Assembly (NCBI GenBank): GCA_037576215.1
Contig: JBANDB010000007.1
Span: 3,069,001 to 3,133,000 of the forward strand
Direction of reading: 5' to 3'
Length of the DNA: 64,000 nucleotides
Source: Armillaria gallica
Lineage: Eukaryota > Basidiomycota > Agaricomycetes > Agaricales > Physalacriaceae
In this document: piece by piece, positions 12,217 through 24,932 of the stretch
Numbering within the stretch: position 1 is the first letter of the stretch
How the letters are laid out: every line of letters begins with the position of its first letter
The notes under the pieces: model-generated
The model's database searches: none
Seen by the model: only the letters and a program-made list of their open reading frames with translations
Told to the model about the DNA's origin: nothing
Position numbers and translations under genes: made by a program

Positions 12217-12744
12217 AACTAAAAATCTACAACACAGGTGTCGAATATCTCTGAATGTTGATAGTGGTGTTACCTGAGATAGCGGAGCCGTCAGAATTAC
12301 TGCGTGTAGAATTTCAAGTGAGAAGAATGTCCCAAATGAAAAATTTCCATACTTAGTGTATTCCAGTCATCGTACTATACCATTCTGTCGACTGTTGCCT
12401 TCAACCACGGTTAGAAATGATGCGCAAGCAGCTGTTCTTTGAAATCAATAGTGGCGGTCAGAGTCACAATTCTGAGGCGATCCTGAAAATGATTCTGAAT
12501 CCACAATTTTGATAGCTGAGACAGCAAAAGGTGCTTCTCCTGACATAATCGTTGCCACCTCCCAGACGTAGTTCTTCACCATAATCGCAATTCTTGTTGC
12601 CATGATCTTTTTTAACACTGAAGCTTCAACATGGTGTGCGTCCCGAATACTGAAGTTCCTCTACTGCTCACTGCTCATGCAAAAGTACAGATTTCTGTTG
12701 CTGCTTAACGCAATTGAAAATATCGAATCCATCGATTAAATCAT
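12217..12744. other. No recognised gene
   Basis: Spacer between the two F-box loci. I see no motif or repeat. Confidence 0.4.
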
Positions 12745-12858
12745 ATGAAGGGATCTACTGCTGCCACAATTTCCCTCCAAATCCTATACCATGAGCCCCC
12801 AATCTCATTGTCAAATTCTCAAAACTCGCATTTAGAGGCCAGAGTCGTTGAGGTCACA

Positions 12859-14130
12859 ACAATGGCTACACCTGGTAGGTCTCATTCTGCTCTTCGATGT
12901 GATTTTGACATGGAACATTACAGATTCACCCATCGACTGCATGCCAGTCGAGGTCTGGCAAAAAAATTTCTTTTGACATTCGCGGGGTCAGATAGATTTG
13001 ATATCACACAGACAGATGACGATCCATGGGTGTTATGCCGGGTCCGGCGTCAATGGGAAACCACCGCCTCCTCTCTTCCCGACCTCTGGTCGAAGTTTAC
13101 CTTGTTAGCTGACACTACCACCGTCACAGTCAAGGAATCGCGACGTACCTGTTTTCTCTTGAATGCAGCGATTCCGAGATCAGCCTCACGTCCCTTGGAT
13201 TTCTCAGTGCTCATCACTGATGATGATGCTGCAGAGGTGGTTCTTCCCCCCCTCATCGAGGTGATGGATCAGTGGAGGGACATCTCCATCGAAGCTCCAC
13301 CCCGTGCTCTCCAATTCTTCATGACATACGTGAAGCTTATACTCCGCCTCAGTGGTAATGCATTGGCAGCGATGAGACGTCTCAGGATGATAGAATTCAG
13401 GGCATTTACAACGCCTCTCCTGTCTGGAGATGGGATTCATTGAATATTTTTGCAGGAGCTCTCAACTTGTATTGTTGGTGAAGTTGGTCGCATGGATGCA
13501 ATAGAGCTGTTGAGACAGGGTTCACAGCTTCACCAGCTCGAAATGGCAGGTGGTTTCTTTGATCAGTTCCAAGGAATGCCACCAGCAGTGATCGTTCATC
13601 ATGCCTTGCAGATCCTGTGCATCCAGGATCCTTCTATCTTGGGTCTCCTACAGGTGCCATCTTTGACCAAGTTGGAAATCATTGGCTGCATCATATGTGA
13701 TGATGACCAAGACGAACTTGAGACGGTCTGTGCATTCCTCACTCACTCCCTATTCTTGAAACGATTATGATCACTATATATTGGCTAGATATGATGCGCA
13801 TTCATACCGACTTCTCTACCCCGAATCACCCACTTACATCGGTTGGAGCTTTCAATTTTGTGTGATGTCAATCCCAAGTACTGTGGATGCCTTGTCTTTT
13901 ATGACTTAAAGTTAGTGCCCTTGACGCTGGCACAGCTTACGATCAATGGAGAAAACATACATTTCGGTGCAAAGGATTTAGTGGACATGATCATTTACCA
14001 TAAGACAGCTGGGTCGAGTTTACGGGAAGTCACCCTCCACTGTTCTCAGTTTATTTTATCGGATGTCAAGTGGAAAACACTACATGAGATGAAGGAGGAT
14101 GGCCTTAACATTGAAATCTACGGTATGTGA
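12859..14130 (+). pseudogene. Broken F-box-like gene
   Basis: Three consecutive plus-strand frames (to 13443, 13450-13770 and 13843-14130) read like one gene. The first contains DPWVLCRVRRQWETTA followed by SLPDLW, matching the V-C-x-x-W ... x-LW segment that follows the F-box core in agaric F-box proteins, then a region of short leucine-rich strands. A stop at 13441-13443 and another near 13770 interrupt it. Some of these gaps could be introns, but the stretch 13771-13842 has no convincing splice pair in frame. The ATG at 12859 is preferred to 12745 because family members usually start shortly before the F-box. Probably a decayed paralogue of the neighbouring F-box gene class. Confidence 0.5.
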
Positions 14131-14439
14131 ATGCTGTTACTCTTTTTATGACATAGCTTATCTCCTTATTTTGTAGAAGGGGAGACGCAGTGATGTCTTG
14201 AGTCGATCTACGTATGCCTATTGCTGGCCGGAGCCCTGTATTTGTATTTTGTCCTGCTTTTAACTTGTTTCAATATGATCGATTCACTTCAGAAGGGAAA
14301 TTTTGCCACTATTCATAATTTATGTGGGGTTAAATGATCTTGAATCGGCAGTCTTTCTAGTGAATCTGGTTTGTTGGACCAGAGCTGTTCCCTTTGTTTC
14401 AATATCCCTTCTTGTATTGTTCCTGACTGGAAGTTGGCA

Positions 14440-15083
14440 AGTCGAAGCATGACAATAAGATTTTATGGACGGTTTCGCGCCTGTGTGGCAAGTCAATTCA
14501 AACTGCAATGGGCTTCGTTCATCCTCAGACTTACCCATTACAGATACACGATGTAGCCCACTGTAGCCACAGCGGTACCGTCTAAGCTGGTAAGGGCTCG
14601 CATACAGATCAAGGTAGGATGTCATGTTGTCACAGGGACAAAAAAATTAAATATAACCGTCGGCTGGAGAGCTCTCCGATCTGCATGGCTGTCAACGATT
14701 ACCACAATCTCCAGGTGCCTGCCCTCTGATGATTTTGAAGAGGAGCACGCTTCTTTCCGTCCCGTTCCATTCTTACATCCCCAGCTAGCCAAACCAACAG
14801 CCGTATGTGCAGCAAATCTTTTTTAGAGTGTGTTGCGGACCAATATTATACACTTGATATAGTAAATCTGACATCACGACTACAGAAGACTGCATATCAT
14901 GGTGCAGACCTTATTATAGCCACATGGAGGCTGCGTTGGTTCTCAGCCAAACAGGAAGGCGGAACGAAATACGAAGGCACTCACCTCCCCGGTTTCCGTG
15001 CTCCAAGCCCACAGCTACTCTGGATTTGGACATCCCAGCCTGGCCAGGCAACGTATGTGCCCAAATGCCTTTTACCCTCATAG
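14440..15083 (-). repeat. Inverted repeat unit, copy 2
   Basis: This is the reverse complement relative of 6130-6890, at moderate identity. The repeated block carries the peptide 'ECVADQYYTLDIVNLTS' on the plus strand, and the 3' end of a member-A-type gene on the minus strand. Confidence 0.75.
14950..15083 (-). pseudogene. Truncated unknown-family protein, member C
   Basis: The minus strand reads GTYVAW, a short insertion, then WDVQIQSSC, which matches the C-terminal motif of members A (5712-6203) and B (30218-30730). Only about the last 30 codons are present. The upstream part of the gene is absent, so this is a fragment carried within the inverted repeat. Confidence 0.6.
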
Positions 15084-15549
15084 CGAGGAGATAGATAGTT
15101 GACAATCAGCATCCCGACCCATTACAGGAGTGGATTCCATCAGTATACAGGGAGATCGAAAGCACGATGCACTAGATAGTGAATGGCAGCAGGAAAGGGG
15201 TGGGAAGGATGGCGCCTACTAAAAGAGAAAGATATCAGTGAAAGTGTAAAGACGACTGAAGGAGGATAGAGATGGCTTAGGGGGAAAAGGACGTTATCAT
15301 TCCCAGGAAATGATTGCGCAATCTGATGAACCCAGCATAAGAAAGTGAGCTCTGATGATGAACTGATAATCAACGTACTATTGAGATCACAGGCCCCATA
15401 TGCAGATGACGAGCGTATCATATATCCTAGCCTATTCTTCTCGTATATCAGCAAATTGTCAACAATCAAGCAATGCAGATATACATGTTTTGTAAGCTTT
15501 CAGGACAAGACCAAGAAATTCAGGTAACTATTTAATAAACCTAAAGGGA

Positions 15550-15860
15550 ATGTTCAGTTACTTGTTGGATATTCAGAGAGAAATCGACGTACCACCCTTC
15601 CATACTTATTGGCTTTGAAGGTCATGGCCGCTTCACCCGCCCTATAGACCCACGCCTCACTATCCACCACCCTGTTGGCCAACTCCGCCGTGAAAACCAA
15701 ATTTCCTGCAGCGTTAAACCCTCTGATGGTGTAGTGATTGAGTTTACTTAGGTTGTTCGACGAGTGCCATCCCGCGCTGCCGAACTTCAGAATAGGACGG
15801 TAAAATTATCAGCAACTTACGATATTGTGAGCATGCATGTTCCCGACCACCAGACCTGAG
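15550..15860 (-). CDS. Exon-like fragment, unknown protein
   Basis: On the minus strand there is a clean GTAAGT donor near 15820, a short intron ending in GAAG/CTGAAG, and then an open exon with GWHSSNNLSKLNHYTIRG, FNAAGNLVFTAEL and 'SEAWVYRAGEAAMTF' before a possible GTACGT donor at about 15590. The composition and the splice-like borders suggest a real exon of a small cytosolic protein. I do not recognise the family, and neither the start nor the end of the gene is clear. Confidence 0.35.
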
Positions 15861-17794
15861 CTCTGAAGTGATGAAGAGCTTCATAGAGTATCACTTTACC
15901 CCACTCGCCTCCAAGCTTTTTCTTTGTCTTATCCATTTCAAAAAACGGCTGCCTACCAACCAACCGGTGAACATAGAACATGGGATTTGGGACGAAGATA
16001 TCTACAGGACAAGGATAAGAGACCCAAGAGGTATGGGGAAATACACACTAATGACCGCAGCAAGCGCAAGTTCCACAACTGATCTTACACCCTGAATGGC
16101 AATGCGACTTGAGCCTCGAAAATACACACATATTGTGTTATTCACATTGAAAGAAAACCAGGACGACATCAAAGTGGAATAAGACAAAGCAGAGGAGGGC
16201 AGAGTCGAGAGAGAAAGCAAGAGTGGTAAGTGAGTAAGGAACAGTGCAAGAAAGAGCTTAAATATGATTTGAAGCCAGCATCAAGCACAAATATGAGCAT
16301 GCATTGGAACACGATCCATGACACTGAAAGTTCAAAGATTATTGAGCCCTTGAGGTCATGCAACAAGCTGTGAGGACTTGAAACAGTGCGTCCGGTTGAG
16401 TATAGTAGTCTCGAGGGTATGTTCTTGGCAAAGAAATGATCAAGTGGGCTTGAATCTCATGTGAACTTTGAGTATGGCCTCATAGACGATACATGGGTGG
16501 ATGTACGTTCTGGTTTATGAGTATGAGTGCATAGTTCTGATGAGATCACCGGGTACATCTTACCTTGTATATCAAGTAGAGAATATGTCTAGCTGTGTTG
16601 CAGTATAATTCAATGGCCACGAGATAGATCTCATTGATTATTCTTTGGGCTTATGATACTTACAAATCATTCGGGCATGAGAGGCTGCACGATGAGATAT
16701 TCGAGAAAGTGAGTATTGGTATCGCAGATTGCCGACAAGTAAACAGAGTTCCTCGTGCGGTGCTAGTATGAATACGATGAACTGGCATGAATCGGACAAT
16801 GGAAGGGTATGAAACTCACCAGATATATTTCCTGTGGTACAACGAAGGATAGGTCCTTCAACCCGAGATGAGGAAGGTGCCGATAGCATACAAAACCGGT
16901 CAATGTAGCAGCATCAAGTGGCCTGTGATAGTGGTGGGTGTACAGACATCCATTCAAGATGAGCTCCGGCAAGCAGTCGGCATGGACAAGAGGATAAGAG
17001 ACGGCTAGAAAACACGAAGTACAGATATTTGGGAGTAAGCACTAGGGTATATGAAGTGGTAGGCCATTGCGGGGCATGGCAAGTCCGAGTCCTGTGTGAA
17101 GTGTGAAGGGGGAAGGTCTATATCACGAAGCAAATGCAGTGATGATCAATACATGGACGGCTAAGAAGCCGTCCTTCTGACTCGCAGCCACATCCCTTCT
17201 TTTGCATAACACTCTCAGAATTAACAATGCAGACTCGACGTCCGTAGAGGACAGGTACCGTGACAAACACTGAACATCCCTATCGATGATTCTGATTGTA
17301 GCATGGTAGCGCCGAAAAGGAAACCGACAACTGGGTTGCAGTATCAGTAGGTGATTCTCTGGGTTTCCATATAGTGATGACAGGATGAAGGTGTGTTTGC
17401 ACATCTATCCTGGGAAGGTGATTGCTGCATTCCACGGTATGTTAAGTAAGAGAACCAACAACGTCAGCATGATAAAGGTGGCAGGAAGCCCTGGAGAAGC
17501 GAGTCAGCATAATTGCAACAAGAAGTACATAAGGGTATACCTAGTCATTAGAAGGAACATTAGTTTCATTGGCAAGAGATGATATCTAAATGTAGCTTGT
17601 GCATCAAAGAAAATCATCGTCATCAACGCCAAACGACTCTTGAATATTTTGTATAGCAAATGATAAATGGCAGCTACGATCTTGGTAGAAGGCTAGAAGT
17701 TACTCTTTCATAGTACAACTTGGGCCCCATGTTTGACCGCAGAAGTTCTAGAGACGGCACTATTACTACTTCTATGATTCAACGTTTACTACCT
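15861..17794. other. No recognised gene
   Basis: Many short frames on both strands, some with plausible splice sites, but no family motif was identified. It may include exons of the gene fragment at 15.6-15.9 kb. Confidence 0.35.
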
Positions 17795-18650
17795 GTATAG
17801 AAATATTTACGACGGCCGCCGTGTACACAGCAGAATAGATCCTGCGATACAGACAAGGAAATACTGCCATCGTGAAACAACGGGTAAAGCAAAGGATGAC
17901 AGTCGCAGGCAGGCCTGGCCTAGTATACAGTCACATCCCAATGTACTTGTTTGAATCAGAAGGTCATTGGGGTTTAAAATGTTGTGTTCTGACTGTTGAC
18001 TTCAAAGCTGTCGGACGTCTGCCCAATCCCTTGCCAGGGCTCCACTTTGGCTGGGATTGGTTGTCTTTTCAATTCACGGATAATCTGAGGTGTCTACTTC
18101 AGAACTGCTGGAATTCTTGCCACTTTGCGCTTATGGACGGTGCATTACTATTCCTTACTCGTAGCCATGTCGTACAAGTCAACGGTACGTCTAATATCGA
18201 TTCACCAACGCAGAAAACTGAAGCAACGTTCACAGAAGTCGCCTTGACTCGAACCAATAAAATACTACAGACTTGATTCTGTTGGTTCCGGTCTCTGGAT
18301 CTTGTATTCTCTCTTCGGACGAGACCTGGCAACATTTTGTGAGATGAGTATCAACTCTCTATGGAAGAATATGTAGCTGAACAGTGTAAAGGAATCAACC
18401 GACACCATAAACTTTAACTATGTCTCGGCGTCAGATTACACTGCCCTAGTTGCTGTCTCATCTACAAATAATTATAATTACCTGCATCCTATTCTCAGCC
18501 CTATCACATACGCAGTTTCCAAGATTGTTAAGCACTGAGACCGTGTTCGACCCTCTAACCGTAACTGGGTTCCATCTGCCCAGCATGAACAGACAAGGGA
18601 AATAGAGGATCTCTTGTACGTTAATCACACGTACCATGTGTGGATGCACC
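17795..18650 (+). repeat. Dispersed repeat R1, copy c
   Basis: It matches copy b along almost its whole length, from the 'atttacga(c/t)ggccgccgtg' block to the 'cttgtacgttaatcacac' block. On its minus strand the conserved peptide is still readable (NPSQSGALARDWADV) but is interrupted by stops, so this copy is more decayed than copies a and b. Confidence 0.75.
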
Positions 18651-19237
18651 GCTCTACGGAAATCACCGCATCACACCTGAAATGTCCACTATGTGTTGGC
18701 CGACACAGCCATGCGATAAATTCATTCACTACAGCTACACTTCTTCTGCATGGTAGTAGCTTGGGTACAGCAAGTCAAACGGAAATGTATAAGATCTGAC
18801 GAAATGTCCTTGATGATAGAAGTCATATGGCACGTCCCCATAAATCCTGAATCTCTCAGGTGATTGTGGAGGAAGTCCATTATCATCGAGGGCAACCACA
18901 ATCTCACCCTTAGTCTCCGGCTGTGGAAATCCCCTTGTACCACTGACCACTTTGGCGTCTCCTCCAACATGTTGAGGATTGCCATCTTTGTCCATGATAT
19001 CAAGCCCATACAGTCACAGTGGAGGTTGCGAGACATTTGGTTTCCAGACTCATATTTGGAGGGAGGGCGTGAAGGGAAATACCCTGTATAACGCTGTCTC
19101 GGATGGTAAGGGAGGCATCTGCTCAGTAATGAGTGTGGATTATGAGAAGAGAAGAGATAGCCATACCTAGGGATCATGGTGCGACTGTACATTCGCGAGG
19201 GCTTCAGAGTCACCTATGAATGCTACTTTAACAGATC
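18651..19237. other. No recognised gene
   Basis: A 163-codon minus-strand frame (18722-19213) has no recognisable motif. The segment ends at the foldback element. Confidence 0.35.
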
Positions 19238-19369
19238 AAATAGTGTCAGTTGACACATAGTGAAAACACAATGTGAGTGTCAGTTGAAAATATTCAATTT
19301 CTCAGGATTATATGGTATATTAGTCAGCAGGCCAACTCTTGACATCATGACATCATCAGAAAATCCCAG

Positions 19370-19464
19370 CAGACCCGGGAATTGAACCCAGGATCTTAAA
19401 AAGATTTATAATAATGTCACATGACTTTTCTGAGCAGACATGCTAACCACTGTACCATACTGGC
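19370..19464 (-). other. tRNA-like sequence (left arm)
   Basis: The minus strand reads TGGTACAGTGGTTAGCA (box A-like) and, about 60 nt later, GGGTTCAATTCCCGG (box B with a good T-stem and T-loop). The acceptor and anticodon stems do not close properly, so it is a tRNA-derived sequence or SINE relic rather than a tRNA gene. It points outward from the palindrome. Confidence 0.55.
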
Positions 19465-19480
19465 ATTATATATTCATGTA

Positions 19481-19488
19481 ATCATCAC
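19481..19488. other. hAT target duplication, left
   Basis: ATCATCAC, identical to 23628-23635. The undisturbed site appears as its complement in the right arm at 26086-26093. Confidence 0.9.
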
Positions 19489-22400
19489 TAGTGTTGCCGC
19501 GGCTCAGCTTAAAGTCGCTTAAGCATGCAAGCCAAGCCTTAATAAGCCGAGCCTGAGCCTTAATTGGCTCGGACTCATTCTAGACTCAAGCCTATTCCGT
19601 AGTCAGCTTTAGCCATGCTCGAGCTGCTTTAGCTGGTTATCGATGACCGATTTGGGACTGATGGACTGATCATTGTACTTTCCCCTCCTACAAGCTCGTC
19701 GCTTGCGCTCACCATTGACCTGACACATATACCGCACACTTTGATATTCTGCCTTATTCCTACTTTGTTTAAAGCATCATCAACATGTTTTTTTCATCTC
19801 TGTTTATCCACCTGACAAGAATTGCAAGGTCAACGCCTCCAACAAGCCTCGAGGTCATTTCAGGGTAGAAAAATGGTAGAGAATGTGAGTATCGCAATAA
19901 AGGTATGTTCTTATTTGACTATCTGTGCTCATCTACTTACTCACATCTGTCTGTAGGCTGACAGTCGTCTTATGAACTTGCTACATTTCAAGAATGTCTA
20001 TATATCTTAACCAAATAAAATATATCCTTATTCTCTTTCTCTGGCATGCAAAAACCCTTTAAATATGGACCTCGCAAAGTCTGCAATGACCCAGTGTACT
20101 CTTCCCTCATTTTCTACATACTGCTTCCTCTTTGACCACCTAAGTTTTGTTGTCTGAATGGCACAACCCGTTCGTCGTGGACCGCATACTCGTGTGCAGA
20201 GATGTGGTAAGGACACCAAAGCTTCTGCTAACAAGGAACCAGAAGGCCCTGGTCCAACGGAAACACTTGCTGTACATCCAGGGGGAGCCTTGAACACGCG
20301 GTTTCAAGTTCGTGTACAAAGCCTTCGTATGTCATTATCCCCTTCATGGTTTTTCTGTCGCTTATGTATTATTACAGAGTCTAACCAGCCCCCTCAACCA
20401 AACCATGCTCCTCTGCAACATGAACCACCCTCACCCTTACCAACTGTTCTGACGAGCCCACCATCAACATGTCGCCGCAGACATCAAGCTGACCCTTACA
20501 ATCTTGATGACATGAATCCATTCACTTCGACCACAGAACATAACGCTGGCCATCTGCCATTTCTGCCAACACTTGGTGGCTCATTGCCAGGTGCTGATTC
20601 TGCAGAAACTTTCAACTTCAACAATCTGTCAGATGATTCATCCTGGCCTTCTACACCCACGCCTATCTTACAATCTTCTGCCCCAACACCTAAAAGCAAC
20701 CGGCGTCAGCGCCGGAGAGTGAGGCGAGCGGTAACCGAAATGCCAAACATACCCGACCTCCAGCCATTTTATCAAGTGCGTGAGGATCGTGTACACTGTG
20801 TTTTCTGCTCGTGAGTTTTCTTGCTTATCTTATGTCTCTGTATACAAATATAACACTGCTTTCAGAGCCCAATAGATCACAACATCATTTGGCCGTTCGA
20901 CAACTTCTACTAGTAACTGGCACCAACATTTATATACAAAGCATTTATCCCTTTGGGTAGCCTCATGCGATAAACTCAAGATCAAAATTACATCAGAGAA
21001 AGCAGAGGCTGTTGTCGCTGCATACCGAGACCCACAAGGACAGTCCAGCAATGCTTGGTGTGGGACAGGTGACCTTGGGGATATACCGAGGTTTTCGCTC
21101 GAAGCTTTTGTTGATGCCTTGATCGCATTTATTGTTGGGACTGACCAGGTGAGCCCCAAACCCAGTAATAACTGTGCAAGACTGATTACATTACATAGTC
21201 TTTCAACGTTGTTGAGTCGCCAGAGCTCTGTCGGATTTTCCTCATTCTTCAAGAGGAGCTTACTGATGCTGACATACCACACCAAACCCAGATTTGGTCT
21301 CGAATCATGGAAATACGGGCTGAGCATTTGAAACAGCTCTCAAAAGAGATGCAGGTATGTCATTCAGCTTATTTTCAGTGATGTCTTTGAGTCTAAAATC
21401 ATCCTTTTCAGGGCGCTATTGGAAAGATCTCATTTACATGTGATCTGTGGTCAAGTGCAAATCTTGTACCATACGTGGCTGTTACAGCCCATTGGATTGA
21501 TACAAAGGAGGTCCATCCTCCCAACAGTGATCCATATTATGCTCTGACACTGCGTACTGATTTGATTGGGTTTCATCGTGTCCCAGGTCGCCACTCTGGT
21601 GAGCACTTGGCGAGAGCCTTTCTTCATGTCATTGATCGCCTTTGCATTTCCTTGAAGGTAAAGTGTAATAATCAATGATTCTATCTTAGCTAATATTAGT
21701 GTCAGATGGGCTGGATCAGTATCGACAATGCTTCCAATAATGATACAATGATGACTTGGCTAGAAACTTTGCTTTGGCAATGAGGCATCTCATTTGATGC
21801 TGTGAAACGGCATATTCGGTGAGCGAAAATATGACTGCTTAGACAAGAGTCTCATCTCCTCTCAGGTGCTTTGCACATATTGTGAATCTTGTTTGTAAAG
21901 CCATGCTGACAGCGATTACCAATCTTGACCATGCTCTGGATTATGGTCATGGCTCGGACTTCGTTCCACCACCCGGGCAAGCAATGAATTTCCATACTGC
22001 ATGCCAACGTGATCCTATTGCAATCATAAGAACAGTTGTACGCGTTGTGAGTAATACAATTACACTTCAACTGTCTCATGCTTAGAAATTCATAATCACT
22101 CACAATTTAGATTCGAGCATCATCGATACGGCGTCAAATATTCTCGGAGATACTGGAAGCTTTAGAAGTGGATAATCTCCAGCTCTTGCGGGATGTCATT
22201 ACACGTTGGTCATCAACACTCTTGATGATTGACCGAGCCATCTCTTTATGTCCAGTTTGTCATTCTTCTACCATCTTATATTTTATCATGCCTGACATAA
22301 TCATAGGCAATCAAAACATTTCTTGCCTCTCGAGATTTTCCTGAGCTACATCGGTATCAGCTAAGTGAAGCTGAATGGGATGCACTTTCCGATTTCAGAA

Positions 22401-23627
22401 AGATCCTTGTGGTATGGCCTGAGAGCTTTTCTAACACTGAAAATCTGGCTCACATGTTTCACAGGTTCCGCATGCATTCCAACAAATTCTTTCAGCCGAG
22501 AAAACGCCATGCATCTCTGATACGATCCCAGTGTTTGAAGCGATGAGATCAACATGGGAGAAACTTGAAACAGAGATGCTGTATGCAGAAGATATCATTT
22601 GTGCTGGTCTTAACAAACTCGCAGAGTATCGTAATCAAGCAGATGACATTGATGCTTATTTTATCGCAATTCGTATGTGTCAATTTGTACTTCTCAGTTG
22701 ATATGTCAACTTATGTGTTTGTAGTTATCCACCCTAGCTATAAGATGCAGTGGTTTCATGATAACATGCTAGACCAAGTTTCCAATATGAAGCACTTATT
22801 CACAGAAACTGTAAGTCATTTGATTTGTATCTGTATTTCTCGCTCTGATCTAATTTGATAGCTCCACCAATATCGAAGCTCCTCAGATCTTCGCACACCT
22901 GCACGTCCGCTTGCTTCAAACTCTGAGAATGCTCTTGCCCAGGCTCGGAATATCCTTCGCATGAACCATGGCCCTAGTACCTATACTCCTGGATCATCAG
23001 GCTCACAAAGTCTCGGAGCTGAAGTTGATGCATACCTTTCAGATCCAGTTAGGCACAATACATCAATTTTGATGTTTTGGCAGGTAAGTGCACATGGCAT
23101 CTTCATCAAAGTCTTGGTTAACACTGAATTTCAGGAGAATCAGAAGCAATATCCAACAATCTTCTCTCTAGCACTAGATATTCTTCCTATTCAAGGTACT
23201 TCAGTACCCTTGGAGCGTATTTTTTCCAGCATGAAGGAGACAGATACATTACGACATAATCGCTTAGGCCCGGACTCAATGGAAGCCTTACAAATGCTCA
23301 AGTTCTCAATAACAAAGGGCCAGGGCTTGAATTTCACGGATGGGTTGGATGAAGCTTTGCAGATTCAGGAACTTGAGGAACTTATGGATCAGCAAATCCT
23401 GATTCCCGAAGATATGCAGGCTTTTATCAAGCGTCTCGCATTGTAGAAAACTTCTCAATAGATCGATTTCCTTTTTTGATTATTAGCTGACGCTAAAGCC
23501 AACTTTAAGCCGGAGCCTAGTCGAGTCGACATTATGCCGCAGACTCGACCTGACTCGGCTCAAGCATAATTACCAAAGTTGGTATAAGCCTAGCCGAGCC
23601 GAGTCTAGCTGAGTCATGGCAACACTA
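19489..23627 (+). mobile_element. hAT-family DNA transposon
   Basis: The element is 4,139 bp, flanked by the exact 8-bp duplication expected for hAT elements. Its ends are TAGTGTTGCC and GGCAACACTA. Subterminal regions at both ends are crowded with GGCTCGG / GCCGAGCC-like motifs, probable transposase binding sites. It encodes one transposase-like gene, now interrupted by stops. It interrupts the left arm of the foldback; the intact arm on the right shows the empty site. Confidence 0.93.
20158..23446 (+). pseudogene. hAT transposase, interrupted
   Basis: A multi-exon gene. The first exon encodes a low-complexity, proline-rich N-terminus with a basic patch (SNRRQRRRVRRAV). Next comes a BED-type zinc finger split by an intron near 20812-20864 (VHCVFC ... 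WHQHLYTKH). The catalytic domain has FTCDLWSS (first Asp) and SIDNASNNDT (second Asp), followed by a 'CFAHIVNLVCK' segment. The C-terminal dimerisation region contains DILPIQGTSVPLERIFSS and ends at 23446. Two stops interrupt the frame: TAG at 20873-20875 inside the finger and TGA at 21781-21783 shortly after the second Asp. Several introns of 50-60 bp are visible. The gene would cut and paste the surrounding element; this copy looks inactive unless supplied from elsewhere. Confidence 0.85.
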
Positions 23628-23635
23628 ATCATCAC
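23628..23635. other. hAT target duplication, right
   Basis: ATCATCAC, identical to 19481-19488. Confidence 0.9.
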
Positions 23636-24787
23636 TCTATATGACCTCCCTCTCTTAGATTTATAATATCCCAATTGGGCCCTCCCTTTGGTGCGCTTTG
23701 TTGCGCTTTTTTTTCCTTATTGGGCTGCTCAAATCGGCCCATCAATTGCACCTAGAATTGGCTCTCCCATGGCATTGATGGCATCAATATCAGGCTATTT
23801 TCGGACAAAAATCGCATTTTGGCTCATTTTGGGCTTCCTCAGGCTACTGGGTGGGTCATGGGATGGTACTAGTATATGCCTAAACATAAATAGCATAAAA
23901 TCGAACCCTCTGGTGAGGTATGGGGGCCCTGGGGAGGGGGTAAAATAGGTAAAATAGTGAAAAACAGCGGAAAATCACCGAAAATTCGCGTTTTGGGGTA
24001 CTACGCGCATCGGATCGCTTCGAAAACTTGATCAATGAATTCCCTGATCTTGAAAACACCCAAACGGCCCCTCTACAGTACATGTGGCGCATTTTATGGC
24101 TAGGCATAATTGGGAAAATAGGCTTTTTATGGTACTGCGTACATTGGATCGCTCCGGGGATGTTACCAATCGATTTCTACACTATTTAAACCCTAGAATA
24201 CATCTTCATATGCTATATATGACCACCGGAATGTGATGAAAAATGGGGGATTGGGGGGGAAATACAGTGTATTTTGTTTTCTAGGCGTCGCGTCAATCTG
24301 GGGACATCACCAATCGATTCCTCGACCTTGAAAACCCCCAAACGACTCTTGGGTTCATTTATGGGGTCTCAGGAACGATGGAAATAATGATGTAACAGTT
24401 TAGGAGGAGCACATAGGGAAAGTCGCATTTCTGAGCTTCGGAAAACTTCGGAGTTGTTGTCAATGGATTCCTTGACCTTGAAAATCTCCAGATCACCCCA
24501 GGAACATATTTAAAACCTTTGAAATCAGTGGTAAAAAAGGTGATAGTGAAAATATGCGAAATACCATATATCTCGCATTTTTGACTGTTGGGGAAGGTAA
24601 TTCTGCTCTAGAGTACACGATATGTATTGTATAATAGTGTGTACAAAAGCTTAGGATGATTTGAAATGTATTGGCAGAGATATAAGGAGATCTTTCTGAA
24701 AAAAAGGAGGAGCACCCCCCACATTTCGATGTTCTGGTCATCCTATGGCCTGGGGACTATCAGATTCGGATTCCTGGACCTAAAAAA
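23636..24787 (+). repeat. Foldback left arm, inner part
   Basis: It is inverted relative to 24933-26085. The two are essentially identical apart from a one-base indel (mirror sum changes from 49721 to 49720). Non-coding by appearance; mirrored frames on both arms give identical peptides. Confidence 0.92.
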
Positions 24788-24932
24788 TGGTAGACTCATC
24801 TATCATCCCTGGGGGTCATTTTCAACAGTACAATATCTGTGCACACAGTATATCTTTGTGCATAACTAATAGCACACTCATTACTTCGGAGTTTTGACAC
24901 ATGAACCCCAGAGATGATTGGTGATTCTAATG

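Larger units (their letters stand above)
19238..19488 (+). repeat. Foldback left arm, outer part
   Basis: It pairs with 26086-26305 and 27073-27103 in reverse orientation at roughly 95% identity; most differences are transitions. It contains a tRNA-like sequence on the minus strand and ends in the hAT target ATCATCAC (19481-19488). Confidence 0.85.
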
